A DNA stretch of 64,000 nt. Origin: Niallia nealsonii (lineage in GTDB: Bacteria > Bacillota > Bacilli > Bacillales > Cytobacillaceae). How positions within the stretch are numbered: position 1 is the first letter of the stretch; the number at the start of each line of letters is the position of its first letter. The notes beneath the pieces are model-generated. The model had not been told where the DNA came from. It saw only the letters and a list, made by a program, of their open reading frames with translations, and searched no databases. The translations under genes were made by a program, and so were the position numbers. The stretch covers positions 45,175 through 109,174 of the forward strand of contig NZ_PISE01000027.1 in the NCBI RefSeq assembly GCF_002835805.1. The letters are read 5' to 3'. Positions 53,014 to 61,858 of this stretch are shown piece after piece.

Positions 53014-53277
53014 GTGCATGGTGTAAAAAAAGAAATGATGAAAAAAATTCAACAAAAAAGGGAGGCAATGATTCAATCTGCAAAAGAAACGGGTTATACA
53101 AGCGAGGAAACAATAAAGCATAGTCAAGAACTAGATAAATTAATTATCCAATATCAACTTGCTTTTCGGCAAAGCAATCAGAAAAGAACTTTTGTGAGAA
53201 AATGTAAAAAGAAAACATCGATTGTTTGGTCTAGATATTTAGTATATAAACAAAATAATTATTCTAAAGTGCTATAA
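53014..53277 (+). CDS. spo0E: Spo0E-family aspartyl-phosphate phosphatase
   Basis: 87-aa two-helix protein that dephosphorylates Spo0A~P and delays sporulation. The family motif is SQELDKLIIQYQ (Ser37-Gln48), preceded by a first helix MMKKIQQKREAMIQSAKETG. The start is GTG 53014 with GGAGGA 7-8 nt upstream; ATG 53008 is too close to the SD. The basic C-terminal tail of ~35 residues (KRTFVRKCKKKTS) is like Spo0E. Adjacent to a KinD-like kinase, as near spo0E in B. subtilis. Confidence 0.85.
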   Translation: MHGVKKEMMKKIQQKREAMIQSAKETGYTSEETIKHSQELDKLIIQYQLAFRQSNQKRTFVRKCKKKTSIVWSRYLVYKQNNYSKVL

Positions 53278-53331
53278 TAAGAAGAAAAACGTTTAGTAGG
53301 ATACAGTTTGAAAAACTTGTCTCTATTTTTT

Positions 53332-53410
53332 AAAAATTCCTTTAGAAGAGATAAATAGATAACATACATAGTTAGTAGCTGTCATCAAAAAGCAAAAGGA
53401 ATTTTTTATT
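53332..53410 (+). terminator. Candidate spo0E terminator (large loop)
   Basis: AAAAATTCCTTT ... AAAAGGAATTTTTT, 12-bp stem with a ~50-nt loop and a T-rich end. Confidence 0.45.
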
Positions 53411-53579
53411 TTTAATAAATAAAAGTGAAGTCAACATCGATTATTTTACCTCATCCATATAAATGGGCGGCAGAAAAGATTTGCTAAATACGCCTTGCAT
53501 CCTATTCTATACCCTTCCATTAATATAGTCGCAACATAAGAATAATCAGCATATACATGAATCAAAAGTAGATGAAAAT

Positions 53580-53612
53580 GAAAAAAATCCCCATAAAGCA
53601 AATGCATGGGGG
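53580..53612 (-). terminator. kinD-like terminator
   Basis: On the minus strand CCCCCAT, loop, ATGGGGA then TTTTTTT, 24 nt after the kinase stop. Confidence 0.8.
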
Positions 53613-53635
53613 AGTTGAATGGATAGAAATAATTT

Positions 53636-55132
53636 TTAGCTTGCGGCGATTGGCAGAACAATTTCTACTTTTGTGCCAATGTTTTCTTTGCTTGTTATAT
53701 AGATTTCCCCATGAAAAGATTGAATAATTCGCTTACAAACAATAAGGCCAAGTCCTGTTCCAGTATCTTTGGAAGTATAAAAAGGCTGAAATAACTTTTT
53801 TAATTGAGATGGGGGGATGCCAACTCCAGAATCTTTAATAGAAATCGTAACTTTTCCAGCATGCTCAAAAATGGTAAATGTTAAGATGCCTCCTCCGGTC
53901 ATGGCTTCAAAGGCGTTTTTGGTAGTATTTAAAATGACTTGTTTCATTTGATCTGCTGTACAAACTATTGGGATATTTTTTTCCGGAATAGTAAAGCGAC
54001 ATTCTACGTTATTTAAGTTTCCTTCTGAAACAATTAAAGGCTTTAGCTCATGAATGATTTGCTGAAGATTAATGTTTTGTTTTTTTAGTGCAGTTGGTTT
54101 GCCAAGGAATAAAAATTGGCTGACAATTTCATTAATCCTTGTTATTTCTGTTTGAATAATGGAAAAATACAGCTGGTCTTCCTCTGATTTATACTTTTCA
54201 CTTAATAATTGGATAAGCCCTTTAATGCCAGTAAGTGGATTGCGAATCTCATGTGCAGAACTAGCAGCCAAATTTCCAACTAGCTCTAGCTTTTGGATTT
54301 CATTTTGTTTTTTCTCTATTTGTAATCGCTTCTTAAATAAGTAAAATTGCAGCAATAAATATAAAAGATGAGAACAAACTAGACAGAAAATAATAAATAC
54401 TAAAGTTTTTTCCATAATCTTTTTTGTATTTATATCTTGTATGCCTACTTTTATTTGCCAAGGAAGCCGGTCAATTGGCAGCGAGATGGAATCATCTTTA
54501 GAGGAAATATAAGAATTCATGCTTAAAACTATTTCATCATTTGCATTTACAATTGCAATGTTTTCCTTTGGCGTAATAATTTTCATGATATTTAATAGAT
54601 AGTCAATTCGCAAATATGCAACAAGAATAAAATCTGATTGATTATTATCCTTTATAACTGGTTTTGCCAGTCCAATGACTTTTTGTCCATTGTTTAAAAT
54701 TTCTTGTTGGTCGCTAATAACAATATCTTTTGTTCTAATTGCTTCCTGAATATAGCTGGCATGATTCATTTTAATGGAAATATGGTCATAGGTATCAGTA
54801 GATCCAGTAATGGTTTCTCCAGAACTATCCAGCAAATATAGTCCTCCATATGCAGGTTCTTCATTAACTACTTTACGAAGCAGCTTTTCTATATTTTTCA
54901 TGGAATCTTTATTTGTTTCAATGGAAATACTTAATACATTTAAGGAAGTTACTGTTTTATTCATAAAAGAGTCCCATTGCTTTTGATGAATGGTCCCAGT
55001 CCATTTTGCTGCATTTTTTTGCTGCAGTAATTCACCATTTACTATTTTATTTGCATATAGACATCCAGATATTATGACAGGGATGATGGTGATAAGAAGA
55101 TAAAATAATATTTTCTTTATTTTGTTTTTCAT
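53636..55132 (-). CDS. kinD: Membrane histidine kinase with extracellular Cache sensor (KinD-like)
   Basis: 498-aa sporulation-type sensor kinase. TM1 about 8-27, extracellular double-Cache-like domain about 35-240 (GGLYLLDSSGETITGS; IAIVNANDEIVLS), TM2 about 243-265, HisKA SSAHEIRNPLTGIKGLIQLL (His294), HATPase NTTKNAFEAM, DSGVGIP, GTGLGLIV. Size, layout and its neighbours (spo0E-like, mhqR-like, mtn genes) match B. subtilis kinD, which responds to small extracellular molecules and controls matrix and sporulation. GGAGAT precedes ATG 55132. Confidence 0.87.
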   Translation of the reverse strand: MKNKIKKILFYLLITIIPVIISGCLYANKIVNGELLQQKNAAKWTGTIHQKQWDSFMNKTVTSLNVLSISIETNKDSMKNIEKLLRKVVNEEPAYGGLYLLDSSGETITGSTDTYDHISIKMNHASYIQEAIRTKDIVISDQQEILNNGQKVIGLAKPVIKDNNQSDFILVAYLRIDYLLNIMKIITPKENIAIVNANDEIVLSMNSYISSKDDSISLPIDRLPWQIKVGIQDINTKKIMEKTLVFIIFCLVCSHLLYLLLQFYLFKKRLQIEKKQNEIQKLELVGNLAASSAHEIRNPLTGIKGLIQLLSEKYKSEEDQLYFSIIQTEITRINEIVSQFLFLGKPTALKKQNINLQQIIHELKPLIVSEGNLNNVECRFTIPEKNIPIVCTADQMKQVILNTTKNAFEAMTGGGILTFTIFEHAGKVTISIKDSGVGIPPSQLKKLFQPFYTSKDTGTGLGLIVCKRIIQSFHGEIYITSKENIGTKVEIVLPIAAS

Positions 55133-55248
55133 TTTATAATCTCCATCTAATGAAAAGTTACCTTTTTAATTACTATTTATTATATCATGTATCATTAGAA
55201 GTACAATTGAGATAATTTTATAATTGGGTGTTTGAATATAATGAATAA

Positions 55249-55277
55249 TTGACAAAATTGTGGAAAATAAGTATAAT
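55249..55277 (+). promoter_or_regulatory. Consensus sigma-A promoter of the mhqR-like gene
   Basis: TTGACA (55249-55254), 17-nt spacer, TATAAT (55272-55277): a perfect consensus promoter. Confidence 0.9.
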
Positions 55278-55278
55278 T

Positions 55279-55296
55279 GATTTGAATTCAAGATAT
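55279..55296. promoter_or_regulatory. Candidate MhqR-like operator
   Basis: TGATTTGAATTCAAGATA, centred on TTGAATTCAA and covering the predicted start site. The right half AAGATA is close to the MhqR box half GAGATA; the left half is poor. Suggests autorepression. Confidence 0.45.
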
Positions 55297-55326
55297 TTTA
55301 TACTAGATAAAAGGAATGGACTACAA

Positions 55327-55767
55327 ATGAGTAAAGAAGAGATTAATCAGTCATTAAAACTATTTATTGTACTTTCACGAGCATACCGTTCGATTAATGA
55401 AAATGTAAATAAATTAATTCAAACATATGGTCTGAATCCGACAGAGTTTGCAGTAATGGAACTTTTGTATCATAAAGGAGATCAGCCTTTGCAGCAAATT
55501 GGTGGAAAAATATTATTAGCAAGTGGAAGCATTACATATGTTGTGGATAAATTGGAGGAAAAAGGCTATTTAAAAAGAGTGGCCTGTCCAACAGATCGCA
55601 GGGTTACATTTGCACAAATTACAGAAACAGGGAAAGAAATGATTGAATCTATTTTTCCAACACATGAAGCACGCATTCATGAACTCATGACAGAATTATC
55701 GAGTGAGGAAAAGGAGACAGTTATTGAACTTGTAAAAAAACTTGGAATATCGGCAGCAAATAAATAA
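55327..55767 (+). CDS. mhqR: MarR-family regulator (MhqR-like)
   Basis: 146-aa winged-helix repressor. Phrases SLKLFIVLSRAYRSIN, LNPTEFAVMELLYHKGDQPLQQIG, LASGSITYVVDKLEEKGYL and DRRVTFAQIT match the MhqR/YkvE group, which senses quinone/electrophile stress. ATG 55327 is the start; the frame from 55249 includes the promoter itself. In B. subtilis ykvE is next to ykvD (kinD), as here. No dioxygenase or quinone-reductase targets are in the window. Confidence 0.85.
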   Translation: MSKEEINQSLKLFIVLSRAYRSINENVNKLIQTYGLNPTEFAVMELLYHKGDQPLQQIGGKILLASGSITYVVDKLEEKGYLKRVACPTDRRVTFAQITETGKEMIESIFPTHEARIHELMTELSSEEKETVIELVKKLGISAANK

Positions 55768-55805
55768 AAAAGATAAGAAATGGCGATTATAGGCCATTTT
55801 TTTGT

Positions 55806-55855
55806 AGGCTCTGTTACAGAACTTTATTTTTTCGGTTCTTAACAAAGCCTTTTTA
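55806..55855. repeat. Family C hairpin repeat
   Basis: AGGCTCTGTTACAGAAC, then a T-rich centre and GTTCTTAACAAAGCCT followed by TTTTT. An imperfect hairpin acting as terminator for the mhqR-like gene; second copy at 57752. Confidence 0.7.
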
Positions 55856-56050
55856 TCATTAAATCTATGTATTTTACATATAAAGCAAGGAAAGCAGGAA
55901 TGCAAGGGTTTGATGTTTAATAGATAGGTTAGTAGCTTATTCCAGCAAAAATGCTGTAACAAGAATGTTGCGTTGTTCATCGTAGCAGCGTTACTGACGC
56001 TTTGTTTAATATCGAAGTTTTACCTATTAGAAATGGGAAGGGGATAAAGC

Positions 56051-57745
56051 ATGAAGTTTTCTGAATATGCATATAAAAGGCCAGATAGGAAAGAAGTAAC
56101 TACCGCGTTTGATGTTCTTTTACAACAATTCAAAGAGGCGAAAGATGAGGAAATGCAACTATCACTCATCGAAAAACTTAACCATCTTCGCAATGATATC
56201 TCAACAATGTCCAATATATGTTATATCCGCCATTCAGTGGATACGAATGATGAATATTATCAAAAAGAACAAGACTACTTAGACGAAGTTTCACCTGAAT
56301 TTGAAGGTCTAGTTACAAAATATTATAAGGAACTAACACAGTCTACATTTCGTAAAGAACTGGAACAAAAATTAGGAAAACAGCTTTTTGCATTAGCAGA
56401 AGCCCAATTAAAAGTTTTTTCTGATGAAGTGGTACCACTATTGCAGCAAGAAAATAAACTGTCGACAGAGTATACAAAATTATTAGCTTCTGCCAAAATT
56501 ATGTTTGAAGGCGAGGAGCGGACATTAGCACAAATGGAGCCATTTACAGAGTCCAATGATCGACAAATAAGAAAGGAAGCAAATACAAAACGATTTGCAT
56601 TTTTTTCGGAAAAAGAAGAGACATTAGATCGCATTTATGATGATATGGTAAAAGTACGCACTGAAATAGCAGAAAAATTAGGCTATAAAAATTTTGTGGA
56701 ATTGGCTTATTATCGAATGTATCGAACAGACTATAATGCAGAAATGGTAAAAACCTTCCGGAATCAAATACATAAATATATTGTACCGCTAGCAACTAAA
56801 TTAAAGAAACGGCAACAAAAAAGAATTGCTTTAGATGAATTAAAATACTATGATGAATCATTAAATTTTCTATCTGGAAATCCTGTTCCAAAGGGTGACG
56901 CGGATTGGATTATTGAAAATGGACAAAACATGTATAATGAATTATCAGAGGAGACAGGTGCTTTCTTTTCCTATTTAAGAAAAAATCAATTAATGGATTT
57001 AGTGGCGAAAAAGGGAAAAGCAGGTGGAGGATATTGTACATTTATTGAAAATTATAAAGCGCCGTTTATCTTTTCTAATTTTAACGGAACTTCCGGTGAT
57101 ATTGATGTACTAACACATGAGGCAGGACATGCGTTTCAAGTGTTCAGCAGCCGCAATTTAGAAATGCCGGAATATTATTGGCCTACATATGAGGCAGCGG
57201 AAATTCATTCTATGAGTATGGAGTTTTTTACATGGCCTTGGATGGATTTGTTTTTTAAAGAAGATACAGATAAATATAAATTTACTCATTTAAGCTCGGC
57301 TTTGTTGTTTCTTCCCTACGGCGTTTCTGTTGATGAATTTCAGCATTGGGTATATGAACATCCAACTGCCACACCAAAAGAGAGAAAACAAGCATGGCGG
57401 GACATCGAAAAAAAATATATGCCCCATAAAGATTATGATGATAATGAATATTTAGAGAGTGGCGGATTTTGGCAACGTCAATCCCATATATACACATCTC
57501 CTTTTTATTATATTGATTACACGCTAGCGCAAATTTGCGCCTTCCAATTTTGGAAAAAATCGCGGGAGAATAAAGAAGGGGCATGGGCTGATTATGTAAA
57601 GCTTTGTCAGCTAGGTGGAAGCTTTCCATTTACAAAACTTGTAAAAGAAGCTAATTTAATCTCTCCATTTGAGGATGGCTGTGTAGAATCTGTTATTCAA
57701 GAAATTGATCAATGGTTAAATAGTATAGATGATACAAAACTGTAA
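56051..57745 (+). CDS. M3-family oligoendopeptidase (PepF-like)
   Basis: 564-aa cytosolic zinc metallopeptidase that cuts short peptides. The M3 signature is LTHEAGHAFQVF with ligands His356 and His360 and catalytic Glu357; the third ligand is probably the Glu in AAEIHSMSMEFF. The all-helical N-terminal part (about 1-300) is typical. AGGGGAT precedes ATG 56051. Slightly shorter than PepF (~600 aa), matching the M3B subfamily of Bacilli. Flanked on the 3' side by a family C repeat. Confidence 0.93.
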   Translation: MKFSEYAYKRPDRKEVTTAFDVLLQQFKEAKDEEMQLSLIEKLNHLRNDISTMSNICYIRHSVDTNDEYYQKEQDYLDEVSPEFEGLVTKYYKELTQSTFRKELEQKLGKQLFALAEAQLKVFSDEVVPLLQQENKLSTEYTKLLASAKIMFEGEERTLAQMEPFTESNDRQIRKEANTKRFAFFSEKEETLDRIYDDMVKVRTEIAEKLGYKNFVELAYYRMYRTDYNAEMVKTFRNQIHKYIVPLATKLKKRQQKRIALDELKYYDESLNFLSGNPVPKGDADWIIENGQNMYNELSEETGAFFSYLRKNQLMDLVAKKGKAGGGYCTFIENYKAPFIFSNFNGTSGDIDVLTHEAGHAFQVFSSRNLEMPEYYWPTYEAAEIHSMSMEFFTWPWMDLFFKEDTDKYKFTHLSSALLFLPYGVSVDEFQHWVYEHPTATPKERKQAWRDIEKKYMPHKDYDDNEYLESGGFWQRQSHIYTSPFYYIDYTLAQICAFQFWKKSRENKEGAWADYVKLCQLGGSFPFTKLVKEANLISPFEDGCVESVIQEIDQWLNSIDDTKL

Positions 57746-57751
57746 AAAAGA

Positions 57752-57798
57752 AGGCTCTGCGAAAGAACTCTATTGATGTTTCGTTCATTAACAAAGCC
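57752..57798. repeat. Family C hairpin repeat
   Basis: AGGCTCTGCGAAAGAACT, then TATTGATGTTTC and GTTCATTAACAAAGCC; same arms as the 55806 copy. Located just 3' of the peptidase. Confidence 0.7.
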
Positions 57799-57803
57799 AA
57801 AAA

Positions 57804-57837
57804 GAAAAACGGTGTATTTTTCATAACACCGTTTTTC
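57804..57837. terminator. Bidirectional terminator (peptidase / nitrate transporter)
   Basis: 12-bp perfect stem GAAAAACGGTGT / ACACCGTTTTTC with a 10-nt loop; T-tracts on both strands. Confidence 0.9.
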
Positions 57838-57843
57838 TTTTTA

Positions 57844-59049
57844 TTAGGATTTAATGGCTTCTTCATTTACATTCCATGTCTTCTTCCATGAAACATTTGC
57901 CAACCATAAAATTCCAAAGGCAACAAAGCCGATGCAAGCAAATGTTAGGAATCCAGAAGAGTATGTACCTGTAATTTGTTTTAATGTCCCTAAAATATTT
58001 GGCAAAAAGAAGCCGCCAATGCCACCAGCTGCACCAACAATACCTGTTACCATTCCTATCTCCCTTTGGAAACGTTGAGGAACTAATTGGAATACAGCAC
58101 CATTTCCCATTCCTAAACACATCATACCGATAAATAACATCGCAATTACAAGGCTAAGTGCAGGAAGTGTGCTAACACCAACCATACATAATGCTGCAAG
58201 AATAAATAGGGTAGAAAGTAATTTTACCCCACCAATACGGTCTGCAATAAAGCCCCCAACAGGACGAAAGAAACTTCCAGCAGCGACACACAATGTAACA
58301 AAATCACCGGCTTGTACAGAGGATAATCTATATTCATCCACAAAGAAAATGCTTAAGAAACTAGTTAATCCTACAAAACCACCAAATGTTACACCATATA
58401 ATAAGCAGAAAAACCAAGTATCTTTATATTTAAATACTTTAAAATAATTAGCAATTGGCTGAGGTTTTGGCTGAGATGGAGCATTTTTTGCCAATATTGT
58501 GAAAATAATAAAGACAATGACTAAAGGAATAAGAGCAAAACCCATTACATAATGCCAGCCAAAATGTTCAGCTAAACGCGGACCAAATAATGTAGCAATT
58601 AATGTTCCACTATTTCCTGCACCTGCAATTCCCATTGCAAGACCTTGCAAATGTGGAGGATACCAACGGCTTGTCATTGGCAATGCTACAGAAAAGCTTG
58701 CACCAGCTACTCCTAATAAAATACCAATAGCATAAAGCTCCGGCATAGTTTTACCTGCTGCAAATCCCCAAATAAGTGGAATCATGGTAACAATCATACC
58801 GATTGTTGCTGTTTTTTTCGGACCAATGCGGTCTGTTAAAATTCCCATAACAATACGGAAGAAAGAACCTGCTAAAGTCGGTATGGCAACAATCATACCT
58901 TTTTCTGCTGGGGATAAGCCAAAATCTTTTGAAATAAATACACCTAAAGCCCCAAGCATTACCCAAATCATAAAGCTGATGTCAAAATACAAAAAGGATG
59001 ATAATAGCGTGGGTGGATGACCACTCTTTCTTAAATCTGATATTTTCAT
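57844..59049 (-). CDS. nasA: Nitrate/nitrite MFS transporter (NarK/NasA-like)
   Basis: 401-aa, 12-TM major facilitator. MFS loop motif [17 protein letters not shown] at about 65-81, and nitrate-signature glycine-rich segments [21 protein letters not shown] and [15 protein letters not shown] ... [16 protein letters not shown]. Divergent from nasB-nasC, so probably nitrate uptake for assimilation; nitrite extrusion (NarK/NarT-type) cannot be excluded. AAAGGAGG precedes ATG 59049. Confidence 0.92.
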   Translation of the reverse strand: MKISDLRKSGHPPTLLSSFLYFDISFMIWVMLGALGVFISKDFGLSPAEKGMIVAIPTLAGSFFRIVMGILTDRIGPKKTATIGMIVTMIPLIWGFAAGKTMPELYAIGILLGVAGASFSVALPMTSRWYPPHLQGLAMGIAGAGNSGTLIATLFGPRLAEHFGWHYVMGFALIPLVIVFIIFTILAKNAPSQPKPQPIANYFKVFKYKDTWFFCLLYGVTFGGFVGLTSFLSIFFVDEYRLSSVQAGDFVTLCVAAGSFFRPVGGFIADRIGGVKLLSTLFILAALCMVGVSTLPALSLVIAMLFIGMMCLGMGNGAVFQLVPQRFQREIGMVTGIVGAAGGIGGFFLPNILGTLKQITGTYSSGFLTFACIGFVAFGILWLANVSWKKTWNVNEEAIKS

Positions 59050-59422
59050 TTACATTTCCTCCTTTGTTTGATAAGTAAGGTATAAATCTTGCAAATAGAA
59101 GATTCATAACATTGCCACTTTAAAGTAAAAAACAAGTAAATAAATTACATGTTTTTGATTATAGGGGAGGTTTTGCAGAAGGAAAAGGTTTGTGTCAGAA
59201 TTTCTAACCTACTTTTTTTTTCAGCATATTTAGAAAAAAAGAAATTAATAATTGTTATAAAATGGTAAAAGTAGTGATACTCTATGGTTAAGCGTTCTCA
59301 TTTATTTTTTATTGTCAGATTATATGACATGATTATTTTCGGAAAGTTTATAGTATGAAATAATGAAAGCTATGTATCTATTTAAGACATTTTTTTATTG
59401 AGAATGCAGGGGGTTTTTAACC
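59050..59422. other. Divergent control region nasA / nasB
   Basis: 373 nt with no ORF. Contains the TnrA/GlnR box at 59313-59329 and candidate -10 elements TATAGT (59349-59354) for nasB. No promoter for the transporter could be named with confidence. Confidence 0.5.
59313..59329. promoter_or_regulatory. TnrA/GlnR box
   Basis: TGTCAGATTATATGACA is a perfect match to TGTNAN7TNACA. TnrA activates nas genes under nitrogen limitation in Bacillus. It lies 40-50 nt upstream of likely nasB start sites. Confidence 0.9.
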
Positions 59423-61783
59423 ATGAAAAAAGAAAAGTTGGTAGTAATAGGAAATGGGATGGCTGGAGTTCGATGTGTAGAGGAAATTATTAAAAATGAC
59501 CCTGAAAAATTTGAAGTATCAATTATAGGCAGTGAGCCGCATGCAAATTATAATCGAATCCAATTGTCTTCTGTATTGCAAGGAGATACTTCTCTTCACG
59601 ATATTGTAATAAATGATTATGACTGGTATAAAAATCATCATATTAACTTGTATTCTGGTGAATCTGCTATAAAAGTGGAAATAGATGAAAAAACGGTAGT
59701 CACGGATAGATCTCATAAGATCATATACGATAAATTAATTATGGCAACAGGGTCCAATCCTTTTGTTCTTCCTATCCCAGGCATAGAGAAGACGGGAGTT
59801 ATGACATTTCGAACGATAGAAGATTGCGAAAAAATGATCGAATCTTCTAAAAAATTCAAAAAAGCAATTGTAATTGGAGGTGGGATATTAGGGCTTGAGG
59901 CTGCGAGAGGTTTGCTTAATCTTGGCATGGAAGTGGATGTTGTGCATAATGGCACTTATTTAATGCAAAGACAATTAGATCAAACCGCTTCAAGGCTTTT
60001 GCAGCAAAAACTTGAAGAACAAGGCATGAATTTCCTATTAGGTAAAGACTCGGAAGAAATTGTTGGAACAACTCGTGTAGAAGGTATTCGCTTTAAAGAT
60101 GCTACGTTTGCGAAAGCAGATTTAGTGGTGATGGCAGTTGGTGTTTCTCCTAATATCAGCTTGGCCAAAAATAGCGGAATTACAACAAATAGAGGTATTG
60201 TTGTAAATGATTTTATGGAAACAAATATGCCGAATATTTATGCTGTTGGAGAATGCGCAGAGCATAATGGCATTGTGTATGGATTAGTACAGCCTTTATA
60301 CGAACAAGGAAAAGTGCTAGCAAAAAGAATTTGCGGGATTCCTGTTGATGGATATACTAGTTCCATTTTATCTACGAAATTAAAAATTTCTGGTGTAGAT
60401 GTATTTTCAGTAGGAAAAGTTTATGAAGAAGAAAAGGCAAAAGCCATTAAAATTTTTGATGAATTAGATGGAATATATAAGAAAGTAGTTATAGAGGAGG
60501 AAAAGGTTGTTGGAGCTATTCTTTTTGGCGATACAAAAAAGTCTTCGTATTTCCTAGATATGGTAGCGAAGAAAAAGGATATCGACAACGAGGAAAAAAA
60601 TGAATGGTTCCAAACAAGCGGCAAGGGACAAGATGCCTTTATGAAAATGCCGCAAAGTGAAATTATTTGTAATTGCAACGGTGTGTCAAAAGGAATGATT
60701 ATCGAAGCAGTTGTTCAGAAGGATTTACAGACAGTAGAGGAAATTAAGCAGTGTACAAAGGCATCAGGATCATGCGGCGGCTGTAAACCATTAGTTGCTG
60801 ACCTTTTGGAATATATTAAAAGCGACGATTTTGATGAAAAAGTCGAAGTAAAGCCAATGTGCAGCTGTACTACTTTAACAGAAGAGGAAGTAGTGCATGA
60901 AATGCAGATATTAAATCTAACCTCAGTAAAAGAAGTAATGGCGGCACTCCATTGGCAGAAGAAAGATGGATGCAGTGTTTGTAGCCCAGCTATTGAATAT
61001 TATTTAGGAATGATTTATCCAGAATACGAAAGTGTGCAGGATATATGTTTTGTTAACGAACAAATGAATGCCATAAGAAATAGCGATGGAACTTATACAA
61101 TCATCCCGCAAATGTATGGAGGATCCACAACGGGAAGTCAATTGAAAATAATTGGAGAGGTGGCGCAAAAATATAAAATCGATCGCATTGCCATATCTAG
61201 TGAACAAAGAATTCATTTAATGGGCATAACAGACGAGAACTTATTGGCTATTTGGAATGAATTAAACATGGAATTAAGTTCTTCCTTTGGACACATTGTG
61301 CATCCTATTAAAACAAATATTGGTGAACATATATGTTCTTGCCCTAAAGAAAACTCCTTGCAATTAGCAGTAGAGCTAGAAGAAAGTACAGTATTTTTAT
61401 CTACGCCTTATCGAGTGAAAATAGGAATATCTGCATGTATGCATAATAATTCAGGCTCCACTACAAAAGATATTGGGCTTATAGAGATAGGGAGGGGCTG
61501 GGAGATTTATGTAGGCGGTAGCAGTGGAAGAGATAATCGTTCAGGAAATCTTTTATATGTTGCTAGAACGAAAAAGGAAGCAATAGACATTATTTTAGGA
61601 TTTATTCAATACTACCGGGAAACAGCCAATTATCTGGAAAGAACATGGCAATGGGTGGAAAGAGTCAATTTAGTTCATATTCGCGAAGTTTTGTTTGACA
61701 AAGCTATTCGAACACAGCTAATTGATCGTTTGGAAGCTGATCGCAAGCAGAAAAAAGATAATTTAGAGAGAAATTTTATATGA
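59423..61783 (+). CDS. nasB: Assimilatory nitrate reductase electron-transfer subunit
   Basis: 786-aa flavoprotein. FAD/NAD-binding pyridine nucleotide-disulfide reductase fold (about 1-290; VIGNGMAG), a rubredoxin-reductase-like C-domain (about 310-385), two BFD-type [2Fe-2S] units (first: Cys416, 418, 451, 454; second: MCSC and CSVC around 485-535), and a nitrite/sulfite reductase half-like domain (about 555-770). The siroheme/4Fe-4S Cys set is degenerate: ICSC (638, 640) and ACMHNN (Cys672, but Asn676 where Cys is needed). It therefore cannot be NasD/NirB and fits NasB, which passes electrons from NAD(P)H to NasC. ATG 59423; GCAGGGGG before it. Confidence 0.88.
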   Translation: MKKEKLVVIGNGMAGVRCVEEIIKNDPEKFEVSIIGSEPHANYNRIQLSSVLQGDTSLHDIVINDYDWYKNHHINLYSGESAIKVEIDEKTVVTDRSHKIIYDKLIMATGSNPFVLPIPGIEKTGVMTFRTIEDCEKMIESSKKFKKAIVIGGGILGLEAARGLLNLGMEVDVVHNGTYLMQRQLDQTASRLLQQKLEEQGMNFLLGKDSEEIVGTTRVEGIRFKDATFAKADLVVMAVGVSPNISLAKNSGITTNRGIVVNDFMETNMPNIYAVGECAEHNGIVYGLVQPLYEQGKVLAKRICGIPVDGYTSSILSTKLKISGVDVFSVGKVYEEEKAKAIKIFDELDGIYKKVVIEEEKVVGAILFGDTKKSSYFLDMVAKKKDIDNEEKNEWFQTSGKGQDAFMKMPQSEIICNCNGVSKGMIIEAVVQKDLQTVEEIKQCTKASGSCGGCKPLVADLLEYIKSDDFDEKVEVKPMCSCTTLTEEEVVHEMQILNLTSVKEVMAALHWQKKDGCSVCSPAIEYYLGMIYPEYESVQDICFVNEQMNAIRNSDGTYTIIPQMYGGSTTGSQLKIIGEVAQKYKIDRIAISSEQRIHLMGITDENLLAIWNELNMELSSSFGHIVHPIKTNIGEHICSCPKENSLQLAVELEESTVFLSTPYRVKIGISACMHNNSGSTTKDIGLIEIGRGWEIYVGGSSGRDNRSGNLLYVARTKKEAIDIILGFIQYYRETANYLERTWQWVERVNLVHIREVLFDKAIRTQLIDRLEADRKQKKDNLERNFI

Positions 61784-61819
61784 ATTATTGCTAGAAGGAA
61801 ATAGGGGGATTTTTAAGCC

Positions 61820-61858
61820 ATGGGAATTCCAGCCACTAGAGAGGAAGTGTCTTTATGA
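61820..61858 (+). CDS. Possible 12-aa leader peptide overlapping nasC start
   Basis: ATG 61820, 10 nt after GGGGG, reads MGIPATREEVSL and stops at TGA, overlapping the nasC ATG (ATGA). nasC also has its own SD (GAGAGGAAG). Coupling is possible; chance cannot be excluded. Confidence 0.25.
   Translation: MGIPATREEVSL

Noticed and set aside
53446..53661. 71-aa minus-strand ORF overlapping the end of kinD-like gene
   Set aside because: No SD, overlaps the kinase terminator hairpin, no motif.
57282..57629. 115-aa minus-strand ORF opposite the oligopeptidase
   Set aside because: Antisense shadow.
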